Assembly (NCBI RefSeq): GCF_024753245.1
Contig: NZ_JANUGX010000001.1
Coordinates: 186,001 to 250,000, forward strand
Direction: 5' to 3'
Length of the DNA stretch: 64,000 nucleotides
Source: Massilia norwichensis
Lineage (GTDB): Bacteria > Pseudomonadota > Gammaproteobacteria > Burkholderiales > Burkholderiaceae_D
Position numbers and translations under genes: made by a program. The notes under the pieces are model-generated. The model did no database searches, had not been told where the DNA came from, and worked only from the letters and a program-made list of their open reading frames with translations. This document shows positions 16,203 to 24,539 of the stretch, piece by piece. Numbering within the stretch: position 1 is the stretch's first letter; every line of letters starts with the position of its first letter.

Positions 16203-17879
16203 ATGACTCAGCCCAACAACCTCATCGAACAATACGGTCCGCGCGAAGCGATGGAATACGACGTCGTCATCGTCGGCGGCGGCCCTGCCGGCCTGGCCAG
16301 CGCGATCCGCCTGAAGCAGCTGGCGACGGAACAAGGCCGCGAGGTCTCAGTCTGCGTGCTCGAGAAGGGCGGCGAGCTGGGCGCCCACATCCTGTCGGGC
16401 GCAGTCATGGATCCGCGCGCGCTGGATGAACTCTTCCCGAACTGGAAGGAACTCGGCGCACCCTTGAACACCCCGGTCACCGAAGACCGCGTGCTGTTCC
16501 TGACCGAGACCAAGGCGCATGCGACCCCGAACTTCATGGTGCCGAAGGCGCTGACCAACCACGGCAACTACGTGATCTCGCTGGCCAACGTCGTGCGCTG
16601 GCTGGGCCAGCAGGCCGAGGCGCTGGGCGTCGAGATCTTCCCGGGCTTCCCGGCCGCCGAAGTCCTGTACAACGACGACGGCTCGGTCAAGGGTGTCGCC
16701 ACCGGCAACATGGGCGTGGACCGCCACGGCCAGCCGACCGACGCGTTCCAGCTCGGCATGGAACTGCACGCCAAGTACACCTTCTTCGCCGAAGGCTGCC
16801 GCGGCCACCTGGGCAAGCAGCTGATCGCGAAATTCGCGCTCGACAAGGGCAAGGATCCGCAGGTCTACGGCATCGGCATCAAGGAGCTGTGGGAAATCGA
16901 CCCGGCCATGCACAAGCCGGGCCTGGTGGTCCACACCGCCGGCTGGCCGCTGGACAACGACACCTACGGCGGTTCCTTCATGTACCACCTGGAGAACAAC
17001 CAGGTCGCGGTCGGCTTCGTGGTGGGCCTGGCCTACCAGAACCCTTACCTGTCGCCGTACGAGGAATTCCAGCGCTATAAAACCCACCCGGAGATCCGCA
17101 AGTTCTTCGAAGGCGGCAAGCGCATTTCCTACGGCGCGCGCGCGATCACCGCGGGCGGCCTGCAGTCGCTGCCGAAGACCGTGTTCCCGGGCGGCGCCCT
17201 GGTCGGCGACGACGCCGGCTTCCTGAACGTCAGCCGCATCAAGGGCAGCCACGCCGCGATCAAGACCGGCATGCTGGCCGCCGACGCCGCCTTTGCCGCG
17301 CTGGGCGAAGGCCGCCAGCACGACGAGCTGGTCAGCTTCCCGGCCGCCTTCGAGCAGTCCTGGCTGCACGAAGAGCTGCACGTGGCGCGCAACTTCAAGC
17401 CGTGGATGAGCAAGGGCCTGTACCTGGGCACGATCATGGTCGGCATCGACCAGATCCTGTTCAAGGGCAAGGCGCCGTGGACCCTGCACCACCAGCACGC
17501 CGACCACGAATGCCTGCGCCCGGCCGCCGACTTCAAGCCCATCGTCTATCCGAAGCCGGACGGCAAGCTGACCTTCGACCGCCTGTCCTCGGTGTTCATC
17601 TCGAACACCAACCATGCGGAAGACCAGCCGGTGCACCTGACGCTGAAGAACCCGAACATCCCGGTCGAGATCAACCTGGCGAAGTACGCAGGTCCGGAGC
17701 AGCGTTACTGCCCGGCCGGCGTGTACGAGTTCGTGAAGACCGACGAGGGCAAGGACCGCCTGCAGATCAACGCGCAGAACTGCGTGCACTGCAAGACCTG
17801 CGACATCAAGGACCCGACCCAGAACATCGTGTGGGTCACGCCGGAAGGCGGCGGCGGACCGAATTACCCGAACATGTAA
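16203..17879 (+). CDS. Electron transfer flavoprotein:ubiquinone oxidoreductase
   Basis: A 558-residue protein that passes electrons from reduced ETF (fatty-acid and amino-acid oxidation) to ubiquinone at the inner membrane. The FAD-binding VVIVGGGPAGL is near residues 21-31. The C-terminal 4Fe-4S ferredoxin motif reads CVHCKTCDIKDP near residue 535, with the first Cys further upstream (YCPAG). Length equals the family norm. It is monocistronic, divergent from the SDR pair, and its last 16 bases overlap the end of the convergent GGDEF-EAL gene. Confidence 0.96.
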   Translation: MTQPNNLIEQYGPREAMEYDVVIVGGGPAGLASAIRLKQLATEQGREVSVCVLEKGGELGAHILSGAVMDPRALDELFPNWKELGAPLNTPVTEDRVLFLTETKAHATPNFMVPKALTNHGNYVISLANVVRWLGQQAEALGVEIFPGFPAAEVLYNDDGSVKGVATGNMGVDRHGQPTDAFQLGMELHAKYTFFAEGCRGHLGKQLIAKFALDKGKDPQVYGIGIKELWEIDPAMHKPGLVVHTAGWPLDNDTYGGSFMYHLENNQVAVGFVVGLAYQNPYLSPYEEFQRYKTHPEIRKFFEGGKRISYGARAITAGGLQSLPKTVFPGGALVGDDAGFLNVSRIKGSHAAIKTGMLAADAAFAALGEGRQHDELVSFPAAFEQSWLHEELHVARNFKPWMSKGLYLGTIMVGIDQILFKGKAPWTLHHQHADHECLRPAADFKPIVYPKPDGKLTFDRLSSVFISNTNHAEDQPVHLTLKNPNIPVEINLAKYAGPEQRYCPAGVYEFVKTDEGKDRLQINAQNCVHCKTCDIKDPTQNIVWVTPEGGGGPNYPNM

Positions 17880-20017
17880 ATCGGGACCGGCAGTCCGGTT
17901 CGTTGGGTGGGCACCCCGTGCCCACCCAACGGTGCCTGGCGCAGGGCAAGAGCCTCCAGTTCGCCCGCCGTCATCGGGTGCCCGAAGATATAACCCTGCG
18001 CATAATCGCAGCCGGCGTCCACCAGCAGCGCGCGCTGCGCCGCCGTTTCCACACCCTCCGCCACCATCTTCAGTCCCAGCTTGTGCGCCATGGCGACGAT
18101 CGCCTCGTACAGCGCCAGCTCTCCGCCCTCCCCGTCCAGGGTCTGCGCCAGCGAGGGGTCGATCTTCACGAAGTCGATGTCGTAGCGCTTCAGGTAGGCC
18201 AGCGAAGCATAGCCGGTGCCGAAATGGTCCAGCGCCACCTGCAGACCCAGCATGCGGTACTGCGCCAGCCGCCCGAGCAGGGCATCGGCGCCGCCCTGCA
18301 ATGCCCCTTCGCTGATCTCCACCACCAGGCTTTGCGGCGGCAGCTGCAGTTCGCGCAGGTAGTCGAGCCAGCCCTGGTACTGGCCGCCGTCGCGCCGGAA
18401 CTGCACCGGCGACTTGTTCACGCTCACCTGGAAATCCGGACCGATGCTGCGCTGCCAGCGCTGGACCTGGCGCGCCGCTTCGCGAAACACCCAGTCGCCG
18501 ATCTCGACGATCATGCCGCTGCTTTCGGCGAACGGAATGAATTCGGCCGGCGCCAGCAGCCCGCGCGTCGGATGGCGCCAGCGCAGCAGGGCCTCGGCCT
18601 TGCGCACGGCGCCGGTGGTCAGCGACACGATCGGCTGGTAAAGGAGCTCGAACTGCTGCTGCGCGATCGCTTCGCGCAGGTCGGCGGCGATCACCTGGCG
18701 CGCCAGCGCCGCCTCCTGCAGGTCGCGGGTGAAGTAGCTGTAGCGGTTCCTGCCGGCGTTCTTCGAGGCGTACATGGCCTGGTCGGCGTGCGAGATCAGG
18801 TCGGCCAGCTCGCGCGCGTCGGCGGGATACAGCGCGATGCCGACCGAGGCCGAGATCGCGGCCGCCTCCCCCAGCACGTCGAAGGGCCTGGCCAGCGCCT
18901 CGACCACGGCCTGGGCGATGCGGTCGACGCTGCCGACCCGCTCCAGGCCGGCCAGGATCACGGTGAATTCGTCGCCGCCCAGGCGCGCCAGGGTGTCGGT
19001 CGCGCGCACGCAGGCCTTCACGCGGCGCGCGGCTTCGGCCAGCAGGGTATCGCCGGCGGCGTGGCCGAGGCGGTCGTTGACTTCCTTGAAGTGGTCGAGG
19101 TCGATGAACAGCAGGGCCACGAAGGTGGCGCCGCGATCGGCCTTGCGCATCTCCTGGGCCAGGCGGTCGCGGAACATGTGGCGGTTCGGCAGGCCGGTCA
19201 ACTCGTCGAAATTGGCCTGGTGCCAGATCCGCTCGGCCGAGGCGCGGCTGCGCGTGATGTCGGTGACCAGCGCCAGGGCGCCGAGGTAGTTGCCGGCGAC
19301 GTCGAAGATCGGCGTGGTGGCGGCGCTGGTCCACAGCTCCGCACCGTCGCAGCGCAGGAATTTCAGTTCGGCGCGCTCGCCGCGCGCGTGCTGGCGCCGC
19401 ACGTCGTGGGCCTCGAAGCGGGTCCTGCCCTCCTCGTCCATGAAGCTCACCAGCGGCTGCTCCAGCAGGTCTTCGATCTCGCAGCCCAGCAGGGCCGCCA
19501 TCTTCGGGTTGACGAAGGTGATGAAGCCGAACGCATCGATCTCCCAGATGCCCTCGTCGGCGCAGTGCACGATGCGGCGGAAGCGTTCCTCCGAGCGTTC
19601 GAGCGCGGCCAGCTTGCCGTCGCTCGACTCGACCACGATGCGGCAGGCCTGGCCACTGCCGTCGGCGCTGGCCAGCAGCAGCACCGGACCCGGCGCGCCA
19701 AGGTCGGCGCAGGTCATCTCGATGCGCAGGCGGCGCGGCGCGCGGCTGTTGATGGCGGATTCGAAGAAGACGTCGAACTCCTCGCGCCAGTTGCGGCGCA
19801 CGAAGTCGCGGAAGCGGTGCCCCCTGACCGCGCTGCGCGGCACGCCGATCAGCTGCGCCCCGGCGACGTTGGCCTGCAGGATGCGGCCGTCGAAGGCGAC
19901 CACGAAATAGCCGCTCGGCGCCAGCAGGTAGAGTTCGTTGAAGTGCGCCTGTTCCTGTTCGTGGCGCAGCCGCTCGGGGCTGACGCCGCTGTCGAGCTGT
20001 TGCACGTCCTTGTCCAT
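17864..20017 (-). CDS. PAS-GGDEF-EAL cyclic-di-GMP signalling protein
   Basis: A 717-residue cytosolic protein with two PAS domains (residues ~28-130 and ~140-260), GGDEF (~270-430) and EAL (~450-700). The GGDEF signature is intact, and an inhibitory site RATD lies exactly five residues before it, so cyclase activity is likely and product-inhibited. In the EAL domain the EALLRW Glu, the Asn of NKSP and EGVET are kept, but the metal-binding DDFGTG is DHFGTG (His codon at 18225-18227), so phosphodiesterase activity may be lost. The end overlaps the convergent ETF dehydrogenase by 16 bases. Confidence 0.93.
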   Translation of the reverse strand: MDKDVQQLDSGVSPERLRHEQEQAHFNELYLLAPSGYFVVAFDGRILQANVAGAQLIGVPRSAVRGHRFRDFVRRNWREEFDVFFESAINSRAPRRLRIEMTCADLGAPGPVLLLASADGSGQACRIVVESSDGKLAALERSEERFRRIVHCADEGIWEIDAFGFITFVNPKMAALLGCEIEDLLEQPLVSFMDEEGRTRFEAHDVRRQHARGERAELKFLRCDGAELWTSAATTPIFDVAGNYLGALALVTDITRSRASAERIWHQANFDELTGLPNRHMFRDRLAQEMRKADRGATFVALLFIDLDHFKEVNDRLGHAAGDTLLAEAARRVKACVRATDTLARLGGDEFTVILAGLERVGSVDRIAQAVVEALARPFDVLGEAAAISASVGIALYPADARELADLISHADQAMYASKNAGRNRYSYFTRDLQEAALARQVIAADLREAIAQQQFELLYQPIVSLTTGAVRKAEALLRWRHPTRGLLAPAEFIPFAESSGMIVEIGDWVFREAARQVQRWQRSIGPDFQVSVNKSPVQFRRDGGQYQGWLDYLRELQLPPQSLVVEISEGALQGGADALLGRLAQYRMLGLQVALDHFGTGYASLAYLKRYDIDFVKIDPSLAQTLDGEGGELALYEAIVAMAHKLGLKMVAEGVETAAQRALLVDAGCDYAQGYIFGHPMTAGELEALALRQAPLGGHGVPTQRTGLPVPIYMFG

Positions 20018-20078
20018 CTCACCCCGCTTTACCTGGTTGTTTGCCCGGGCCCGCTGACCTTGTCGATCCGCTGTTGTT

Positions 20079-20750
20079 CTAGTGTTGCTGATGGGCCCGG
20101 TTCAGGCGCCGTTCGGCACGGCGCTGCAGGCCCTCGAAGAACAGGCTCAACATCCAATAGATGATGGCCGCTGCGACGTAGAGCGGCAATGGACGGAATG
20201 TGACGGAGATCAACTCTTTGGTGACAAGCATCAACTCGGTCATGGTGATCACCGAGACCAGCGAGGTGTCCTTGATCAGGCTGATGAGCGTATTGCTCAT
20301 CGACGGCACCGCCACCCGCAGCGCTTGCGGCAGCACCACGTGGCGCAGGGTCTGGCCCCAGCCGAGTCCGAGGCTGTAGGCGGCGCGCCACTGGCCCTGG
20401 GCCACCGCGTCGATCGCACCGCGCAGACTTTCCGACAGGTAGGCGCCGGCGTTCAGCGACAGGGTCAGCACCCCTGCCATGACTGGCGTGAATTCGATGC
20501 CGATGCTGGGCAGGCCGTAATAGACGACAAACAGCTGTACCAGCAGCGGGGTGCCGCGGAAGACGCTGACGTAAAGCGTTGCCGGCCAGCGCAGCAGCGC
20601 CCAGGGCCCGACCCGCATCAGCGCGGTCGGCAGGCCGAGCAGCAATCCGCCGGCCATGGCGGCGACGGCCAGCAGCAGCGTATAGCCGGCGCCGCGCAGC
20701 ATCACCGGCGCAGCGTCGCGCAGCAGGCCCCACAGGTCCTGGAATTCCAT
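20079..20750 (-). CDS. Polar amino acid ABC transporter permease
   Basis: A 223-residue HisM/TcyL-type inner-membrane permease with about five membrane segments and the EAA-loop region (GAIDAVAQGQWRAAYSLGL near residues 112-130). It would import a polar amino acid, perhaps cystine. The binding-protein gene is eight bases upstream. No ATPase gene is adjacent, so the ATPase must come from elsewhere. A GC-rich dyad CCGGGCCC/GGGCCCGG (20045-20100) spans its stop codon. Confidence 0.88.
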   Translation of the reverse strand: MEFQDLWGLLRDAAPVMLRGAGYTLLLAVAAMAGGLLLGLPTALMRVGPWALLRWPATLYVSVFRGTPLLVQLFVVYYGLPSIGIEFTPVMAGVLTLSLNAGAYLSESLRGAIDAVAQGQWRAAYSLGLGWGQTLRHVVLPQALRVAVPSMSNTLISLIKDTSLVSVITMTELMLVTKELISVTFRPLPLYVAAAIIYWMLSLFFEGLQRRAERRLNRAHQQH

Positions 20751-20758
20751 TCAGGCGT

Positions 20759-21577
20759 TCACGGGGCGTGGGTGGCGTCGGTGCCGAACCACTTCACCGA
20801 CGCGGCTTTCAGGCTGCCGTCGGCGCGGACTTCCTCGAGCGCCTTGTCGACGGCGGCGCGGAATTTCGGATTGCCCTTCTGGAAGGCGACCGCGGTGCGC
20901 TCGACCGCGCCCACGCGCGCGCCGGCGCGGATCGGCAGCTGCGAGGAGGTCAGCAGGTAGCCGACCATCAGGCTGTCGTTCAAGGCGGCGTCGATGCGGC
21001 CGAAGGCCAGGTCCTGCAGGTTTTCGGGCGCCGCCGGATAGCTCTTGACCTCGACGCCCGGCACGGCCTTGGCCTGCTGCTCGAACACGCTGCCCTGCCC
21101 GACCCCGACCTTCCTGCCCTTCAGGTCTTCCAGCTTCCTGTACTCGATGCGCTCGTTGCGGCGCACGATCAGCTGCGGCGTCGAATAGGTGTAGGGCGTG
21201 GAGAAATCGAAGGCCTGCGCGCGCTTGGGCGTGACGTTGACCTGGCTGATGATGACATCGTACTTGCCGGCGCCCAGGCCGGCCAGGATGGCGGCCCATT
21301 CGGTGGTCACGAACGCCGGCTTCACACCCAGTCTGGCCGCCAGCAGGCGGGCGACGTCGACGTCGTAGCCGCTCAGCTGACCGGTCTTCGGGTCGCGGAA
21401 ATTGAAAGGTGGATAGGTGCCTTCGAGGGCGATGCGCAGCGTTCCCCTCGCCTTCACCGTGTCGAGCAGGTCGGCGGCATGCGCCGGCAGCGCGAGCATG
21501 GAAAGCGCCGCCGCACAGGCCATCGCGGCGCCCGTCAGTACGGTCCGGCGGAACTTGTTCAGGGAACCCGTTTGCAT
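20759..21577 (-). CDS. Amino acid ABC transporter periplasmic binding protein
   Basis: A 272-residue family 3 solute-binding protein. A twin-basic signal peptide ends near ALPAHAAD, then comes RGTLRIALEGTYPPFNF, the usual opening of this family, and a GYDVDVAR block near residue 70. It captures a polar amino acid for the neighbouring permease. The ATG at 21577 follows GGAG and GAAGG and gives a normal signal peptide; the ATG at 21592 is possible. Ligand is not identified; cystine or another polar amino acid is plausible. Confidence 0.87.
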   Translation of the reverse strand: MQTGSLNKFRRTVLTGAAMACAAALSMLALPAHAADLLDTVKARGTLRIALEGTYPPFNFRDPKTGQLSGYDVDVARLLAARLGVKPAFVTTEWAAILAGLGAGKYDVIISQVNVTPKRAQAFDFSTPYTYSTPQLIVRRNERIEYRKLEDLKGRKVGVGQGSVFEQQAKAVPGVEVKSYPAAPENLQDLAFGRIDAALNDSLMVGYLLTSSQLPIRAGARVGAVERTAVAFQKGNPKFRAAVDKALEEVRADGSLKAASVKWFGTDATHAP

Positions 21578-21655
21578 ACCTTCGCACTCCATTCAAGCGG
21601 CAGAGCCTGATTTATAACCTGAAATGGAGCATGCGAAAAGGGAATTATTGGCGGG

Positions 21656-22069
21656 TCAATACAGCCTGCGGCTATGCTTGAAATTGTGGCCGGTGACGAT
21701 CAGGGTGCTCTCGACCAGGGTCGACAGGCCCAGCAGCAGTTGCACCAGTTTGTCCTCGGGCAGGATCCAGACCTGGCCGGCCGGCTGCTCGGCGCCGGTG
21801 GCGGCCATGATCAGGGGCGCGATCCAGCCGGCGTCCGGCTCGACGTCGAGCAGCACGGCGTCGCCGCTGGTCTGCAGGTAGACGTCGCCGCCCGGCGCCA
21901 GCGTGAAGCGCACGCCGACCCCGGTCTCCTGCGGGCCGATCATCTCCTGCATGGTGCGGTTGTGCGCATCGATCCAGAGCTCGACGTCCTGCGGCGTTTC
22001 CAGCGGGGTCCAGGGCACCGGACGGAAGCGGGGGCGCTCGGCGCCGTCCCTGGTCGAATCTTGGCTCAT
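21656..22069 (-). CDS. Hypothetical protein
   Basis: A 137-residue soluble protein not recognised. It has no signal peptide or membrane segment. The N-terminal third is Pro/Arg-rich, followed by an acidic helix (DVELWIDAHNRTMQEM) and alternating hydrophobic strands, suggesting a small alpha/beta fold. It stands alone, with 78 bases to the transport genes on its left and 118 bases to the phosphoesterase on its right. Codon use matches its neighbours, so it is probably real. Confidence 0.6.
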   Translation of the reverse strand: MSQDSTRDGAERPRFRPVPWTPLETPQDVELWIDAHNRTMQEMIGPQETGVGVRFTLAPGGDVYLQTSGDAVLLDVEPDAGWIAPLIMAATGAEQPAGQVWILPEDKLVQLLLGLSTLVESTLIVTGHNFKHSRRLY

Positions 22070-22129
22070 GAGGGCGATGTGATAGTGAGGATGGCAAGGG
22101 CACGTATGCTAAGGCATGCACGGCCCGAG

Positions 22130-22192
22130 GCGCAAGCCGCACATGGTGAAGCGCAAGCCGCATCCGCTCAGGCGCAAGTCGCGCCGGCTAGG
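22130..22192. repeat. Three 21-base tandem units
   Basis: The word GCGCAAGCCGC recurs at 22130, 22151 and (as GCGCAAGTCGC) 22172, giving three 21-base units in the gap before the phosphoesterase stop codon. Read on the plus strand they encode a basic seven-residue repeat, but no gene with a ribosome site is apparent there. Confidence 0.6.
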
Positions 22193-22646
22193 CGGCCAGC
22201 GTGACCAGGCGCGGCACGACCCGTCCGCCCTCGATCAGCAGTTCGGCTGCGGCGATCGGCAGGCTGAAGCGGCGGCGCCCGGCGCTGCCCGGGTTCACGT
22301 ACAGCACCCCGCCGCGCTCGACGCAGGCCGGCTTGTGCGAGTGGCCGGACACCACCACGCGCACGCCGCCGGCGGCCGGATCGATGTCGAGTTCCTTCAG
22401 GTCGTGGATGACATAGACCGGCACGCCGCCGGGTTCGATGCGCGCGCTGACCGGTATCTGTTTCGCCCAGGCCGCGGTATCGTTATTCCCGCGCACCACG
22501 GTGAGCGGGGCGATGGCGGCCAGGCGCGCCAGGATCTCCGGGTTGCCGATATCGCCGCCGTGGACGATGTGGTCGCTGCCGGCCAGGAAGTCCAGCGCCT
22601 CGGGACGCAGCAGGCCGTGGGTGTCCGAGATCAGCCCGATCCGCAT
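22188..22646 (-). CDS. YfcE/MJ0936-type metallophosphoesterase
   Basis: A 152-residue calcineurin-like phosphoesterase. Metal ligands are visible in order: SDTHG (residues 7-11), HGGDIG (near 30), RGNND (near 52) and GHSHKP (near 100). These small enzymes cleave phosphodiesters in the cytoplasm; the natural substrate is uncertain. Its ATG overlaps nothing and it is followed on the left by a short tandem repeat. Confidence 0.9.
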   Translation of the reverse strand: MRIGLISDTHGLLRPEALDFLAGSDHIVHGGDIGNPEILARLAAIAPLTVVRGNNDTAAWAKQIPVSARIEPGGVPVYVIHDLKELDIDPAAGGVRVVVSGHSHKPACVERGGVLYVNPGSAGRRRFSLPIAAAELLIEGGRVVPRLVTLAA

Positions 22647-22668
22647 GGTCCGCTGCGGCCCCGCCGAC

Positions 22669-22959
22669 TCAGCCGGAATGGCGGTGCCGGCCCATCTTCA
22701 TGGCCGTCCAGATCGAATACAGGGCGGAGATGCCGACCAGCACATAGATCAGGCGGCTGGCGGGGCTGCCGGCCCCGAACAGGCTGGCGACGACGTCGAC
22801 GTCGAACAGGCCGACCATGGCCCAGTTCAGGCCGCCGATGATCAGAAGCGCCATGGCGATATAGTCGACCGCCGACATCGCCGTATTCCCTTCGCGCATG
22901 GCGGCACGCCGCTCGGGCAGGTGCCGCCGCTCCATGGTGGGTGCGTTCATGGTTGCCAT
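22669..22959 (-). CDS. DUF378 family small membrane protein
   Basis: A 96-residue protein with a basic N-terminal tail (~35 residues) and two membrane segments: AMALLIIGGLNWAMVGLF, the DUF378 hallmark, and LIYVLVGISALYSIW. Function unknown. The ATG at 22959 is preceded by a strong AAGGAGG at ideal distance; the upstream ATG at 22995 has none. It is 22 bases upstream of the phosphoesterase gene and may be co-transcribed. Confidence 0.85.
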   Translation of the reverse strand: MATMNAPTMERRHLPERRAAMREGNTAMSAVDYIAMALLIIGGLNWAMVGLFDVDVVASLFGAGSPASRLIYVLVGISALYSIWTAMKMGRHRHSG

Positions 22960-23052
22960 CGTGTCCTCCTTCGGAAAGTTTGACAGGCAAGCCAAGATAG
23001 CAAAAATGCGCGCCGGGGTGCGCCGCCTAGCCGTTCTGGATCGCGCTGGCGA

Positions 23053-23733
23053 TCAACCCTTCCAGGTACGGTTCAGGCCAGTGTCGGTATGAATCCAGCC
23101 GCCCTTCGGTCCGGAACGGTAGTAGAAGCCCACCCCGCCCTGGCGGAAGCTGCGCACCAGGCCGCCCAGCACTTCCTCGGTCAGGCCGGCGATGCGGACG
23201 TCGGCCGCCTTGCCGGACATGTGCAGCGACTGGCGTGCGGCCGGGATACCCTGCTCCCTGAGGCGGTTGTTGGACGCCGGCGTGCGATAGCCGGACAGGA
23301 TCTCGAGCGGCTTGTCGAGGCCGTAGCGCGCGACGAAGGCCTGGGACGCCCACAGCGTCTCGATCAGCTTGGGATCGATCGCCATGCTGGCCTTGCCGTT
23401 CACGTCGCGCAGCATGTGGCACAGTTCCTGGTAGGCCGAGTCGATGATCTCGCCGTCCTTCCAGTACAGAACCTTGCTGCGTTCGCCGCTGGCGGGACGG
23501 ATCACGGACAGGGTGCGCGGCTTGACCCAGAAGTCGAGGTCGACCACCTGGGCGTCGAACAGGTCGGGCGGCGGGGCCATGTCGATGCTGGGTGCTTCCG
23601 CCGGCGTGGCCTGGCTGGAAGCGTTGCGGTCGGCGTTGCGCGCTGCCGCCCTGGCGTCGATCAGCGGAGTCGCGACCAGGCCGAGTGCGGTAAGGCGCAA
23701 CCCGTGGTGAAGGAAATCTCTGCGGGAAGCCAT
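23053..23733 (-). CDS. DUF882/M15-like murein endopeptidase, Tat-exported
   Basis: A 226-residue periplasmic protein related to MepK. The N-terminus carries SRRDFL followed by a hydrophobic stretch, a twin-arginine signal. The peptidase domain (residues ~65-220) has LSGYRTPASNNRLR, then SLHMSGKAADV with the His and Asp zinc ligands, and GGWIHTDTG with the last His. It would cut peptidoglycan cross-links (MepK acts on 3-3 links). It stands alone between the DUF378 and GNAT genes. Tat export of a zinc enzyme is consistent with cytoplasmic metal loading. Confidence 0.87.
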   Translation of the reverse strand: MASRRDFLHHGLRLTALGLVATPLIDARAAARNADRNASSQATPAEAPSIDMAPPPDLFDAQVVDLDFWVKPRTLSVIRPASGERSKVLYWKDGEIIDSAYQELCHMLRDVNGKASMAIDPKLIETLWASQAFVARYGLDKPLEILSGYRTPASNNRLREQGIPAARQSLHMSGKAADVRIAGLTEEVLGGLVRSFRQGGVGFYYRSGPKGGWIHTDTGLNRTWKG

Positions 23734-23837
23734 AACAAACTCATCATTGGAACTTGCGTACTATATCTCAATAGATTGCAAGAAAGAAGATGAGCACGTG
23801 TTACCGCATGTTTCAGACAACATACGGCGCGCTGGCA

Positions 23838-24356
23838 TTAAATTCCGCTGCAGGTGCAGAAACGCTTGCTGGCCGGCGGCTCGGCCGCATCCAGCTGTTT
23901 CCACAGGAAGTCGCATTCGAGGCCGAAGCAAGCCTTGTCCTTGCCGGCATTCACATAGCCCAGGCGTTCGAAAAAGCCGCTGCCCGATGCCGGGCTGTGC
24001 ATATGGAGCTTGGCGATGTCCCAGCAGCGGGCACGCTCTTCGATCGCTTGCACCATGGCGCTGCCTATGCCCTGGCGCTGTTGCCCCGGCATCACATAAC
24101 AGAGCGCCAGCTTGCCGGCCTGGGTCAGCAGCGCCAGTCCGGCGAGCTCACCGCCCCGCACCGCAACCACGGCGTAGTTGCTGGGCGAGGAAAACCAGGT
24201 CGTGACGTTCTGGACGGTCTTGTTGCTCAGCCATGCCTGGAGGATCTCGCTACGCTGGCCATGGTCGGCAGCGCAGCCTTCTTCGATCGAGCGGCGCAAC
24301 AGGTCGCATGCTTCCTGCGCGTCACTCGGTGTTGCCTGGCGAATGTCGATACCCAT
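23838..24356 (-). CDS. GNAT family N-acetyltransferase
   Basis: A 172-residue acetyltransferase. The acetyl-CoA binding motif is VMPGQQRQGIGSAMV near residues 93-107 (pattern Q/RxxGxG/A), and the FFERLGY block near residue 128 is typical of GNAT enzymes. Acceptor substrate unknown. The C-terminus is Cys-containing (FCTCSG). It is single, divergent from the sulfate-binding protein gene. Confidence 0.88.
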   Translation of the reverse strand: MGIDIRQATPSDAQEACDLLRRSIEEGCAADHGQRSEILQAWLSNKTVQNVTTWFSSPSNYAVVAVRGGELAGLALLTQAGKLALCYVMPGQQRQGIGSAMVQAIEERARCWDIAKLHMHSPASGSGFFERLGYVNAGKDKACFGLECDFLWKQLDAAEPPASKRFCTCSGI

Positions 24357-24539
24357 GTACTCTCAGTTAAAGGCGTGGTTCAGCAGGCCGGACTATAACC
24401 CAAAGTCACCAATCGTGCTGTCCGGGCATGCGCTGAGCATGAAGCTTCTAAGCATATGATAAAAATGTACTTTTGTTCCGATATTTCTTCGTGGATGATG
24501 AACCCGGTATTCACAGGTCTCTACAAGGAAGAACAAACA

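Noticed and set aside
20045..20100. GC-rich dyad CCGGGCCC/GGGCCCGG as an intrinsic terminator.
   Set aside because: The loop is 40 bases and no T-run follows on either strand; in this GC-rich DNA it could arise by chance.
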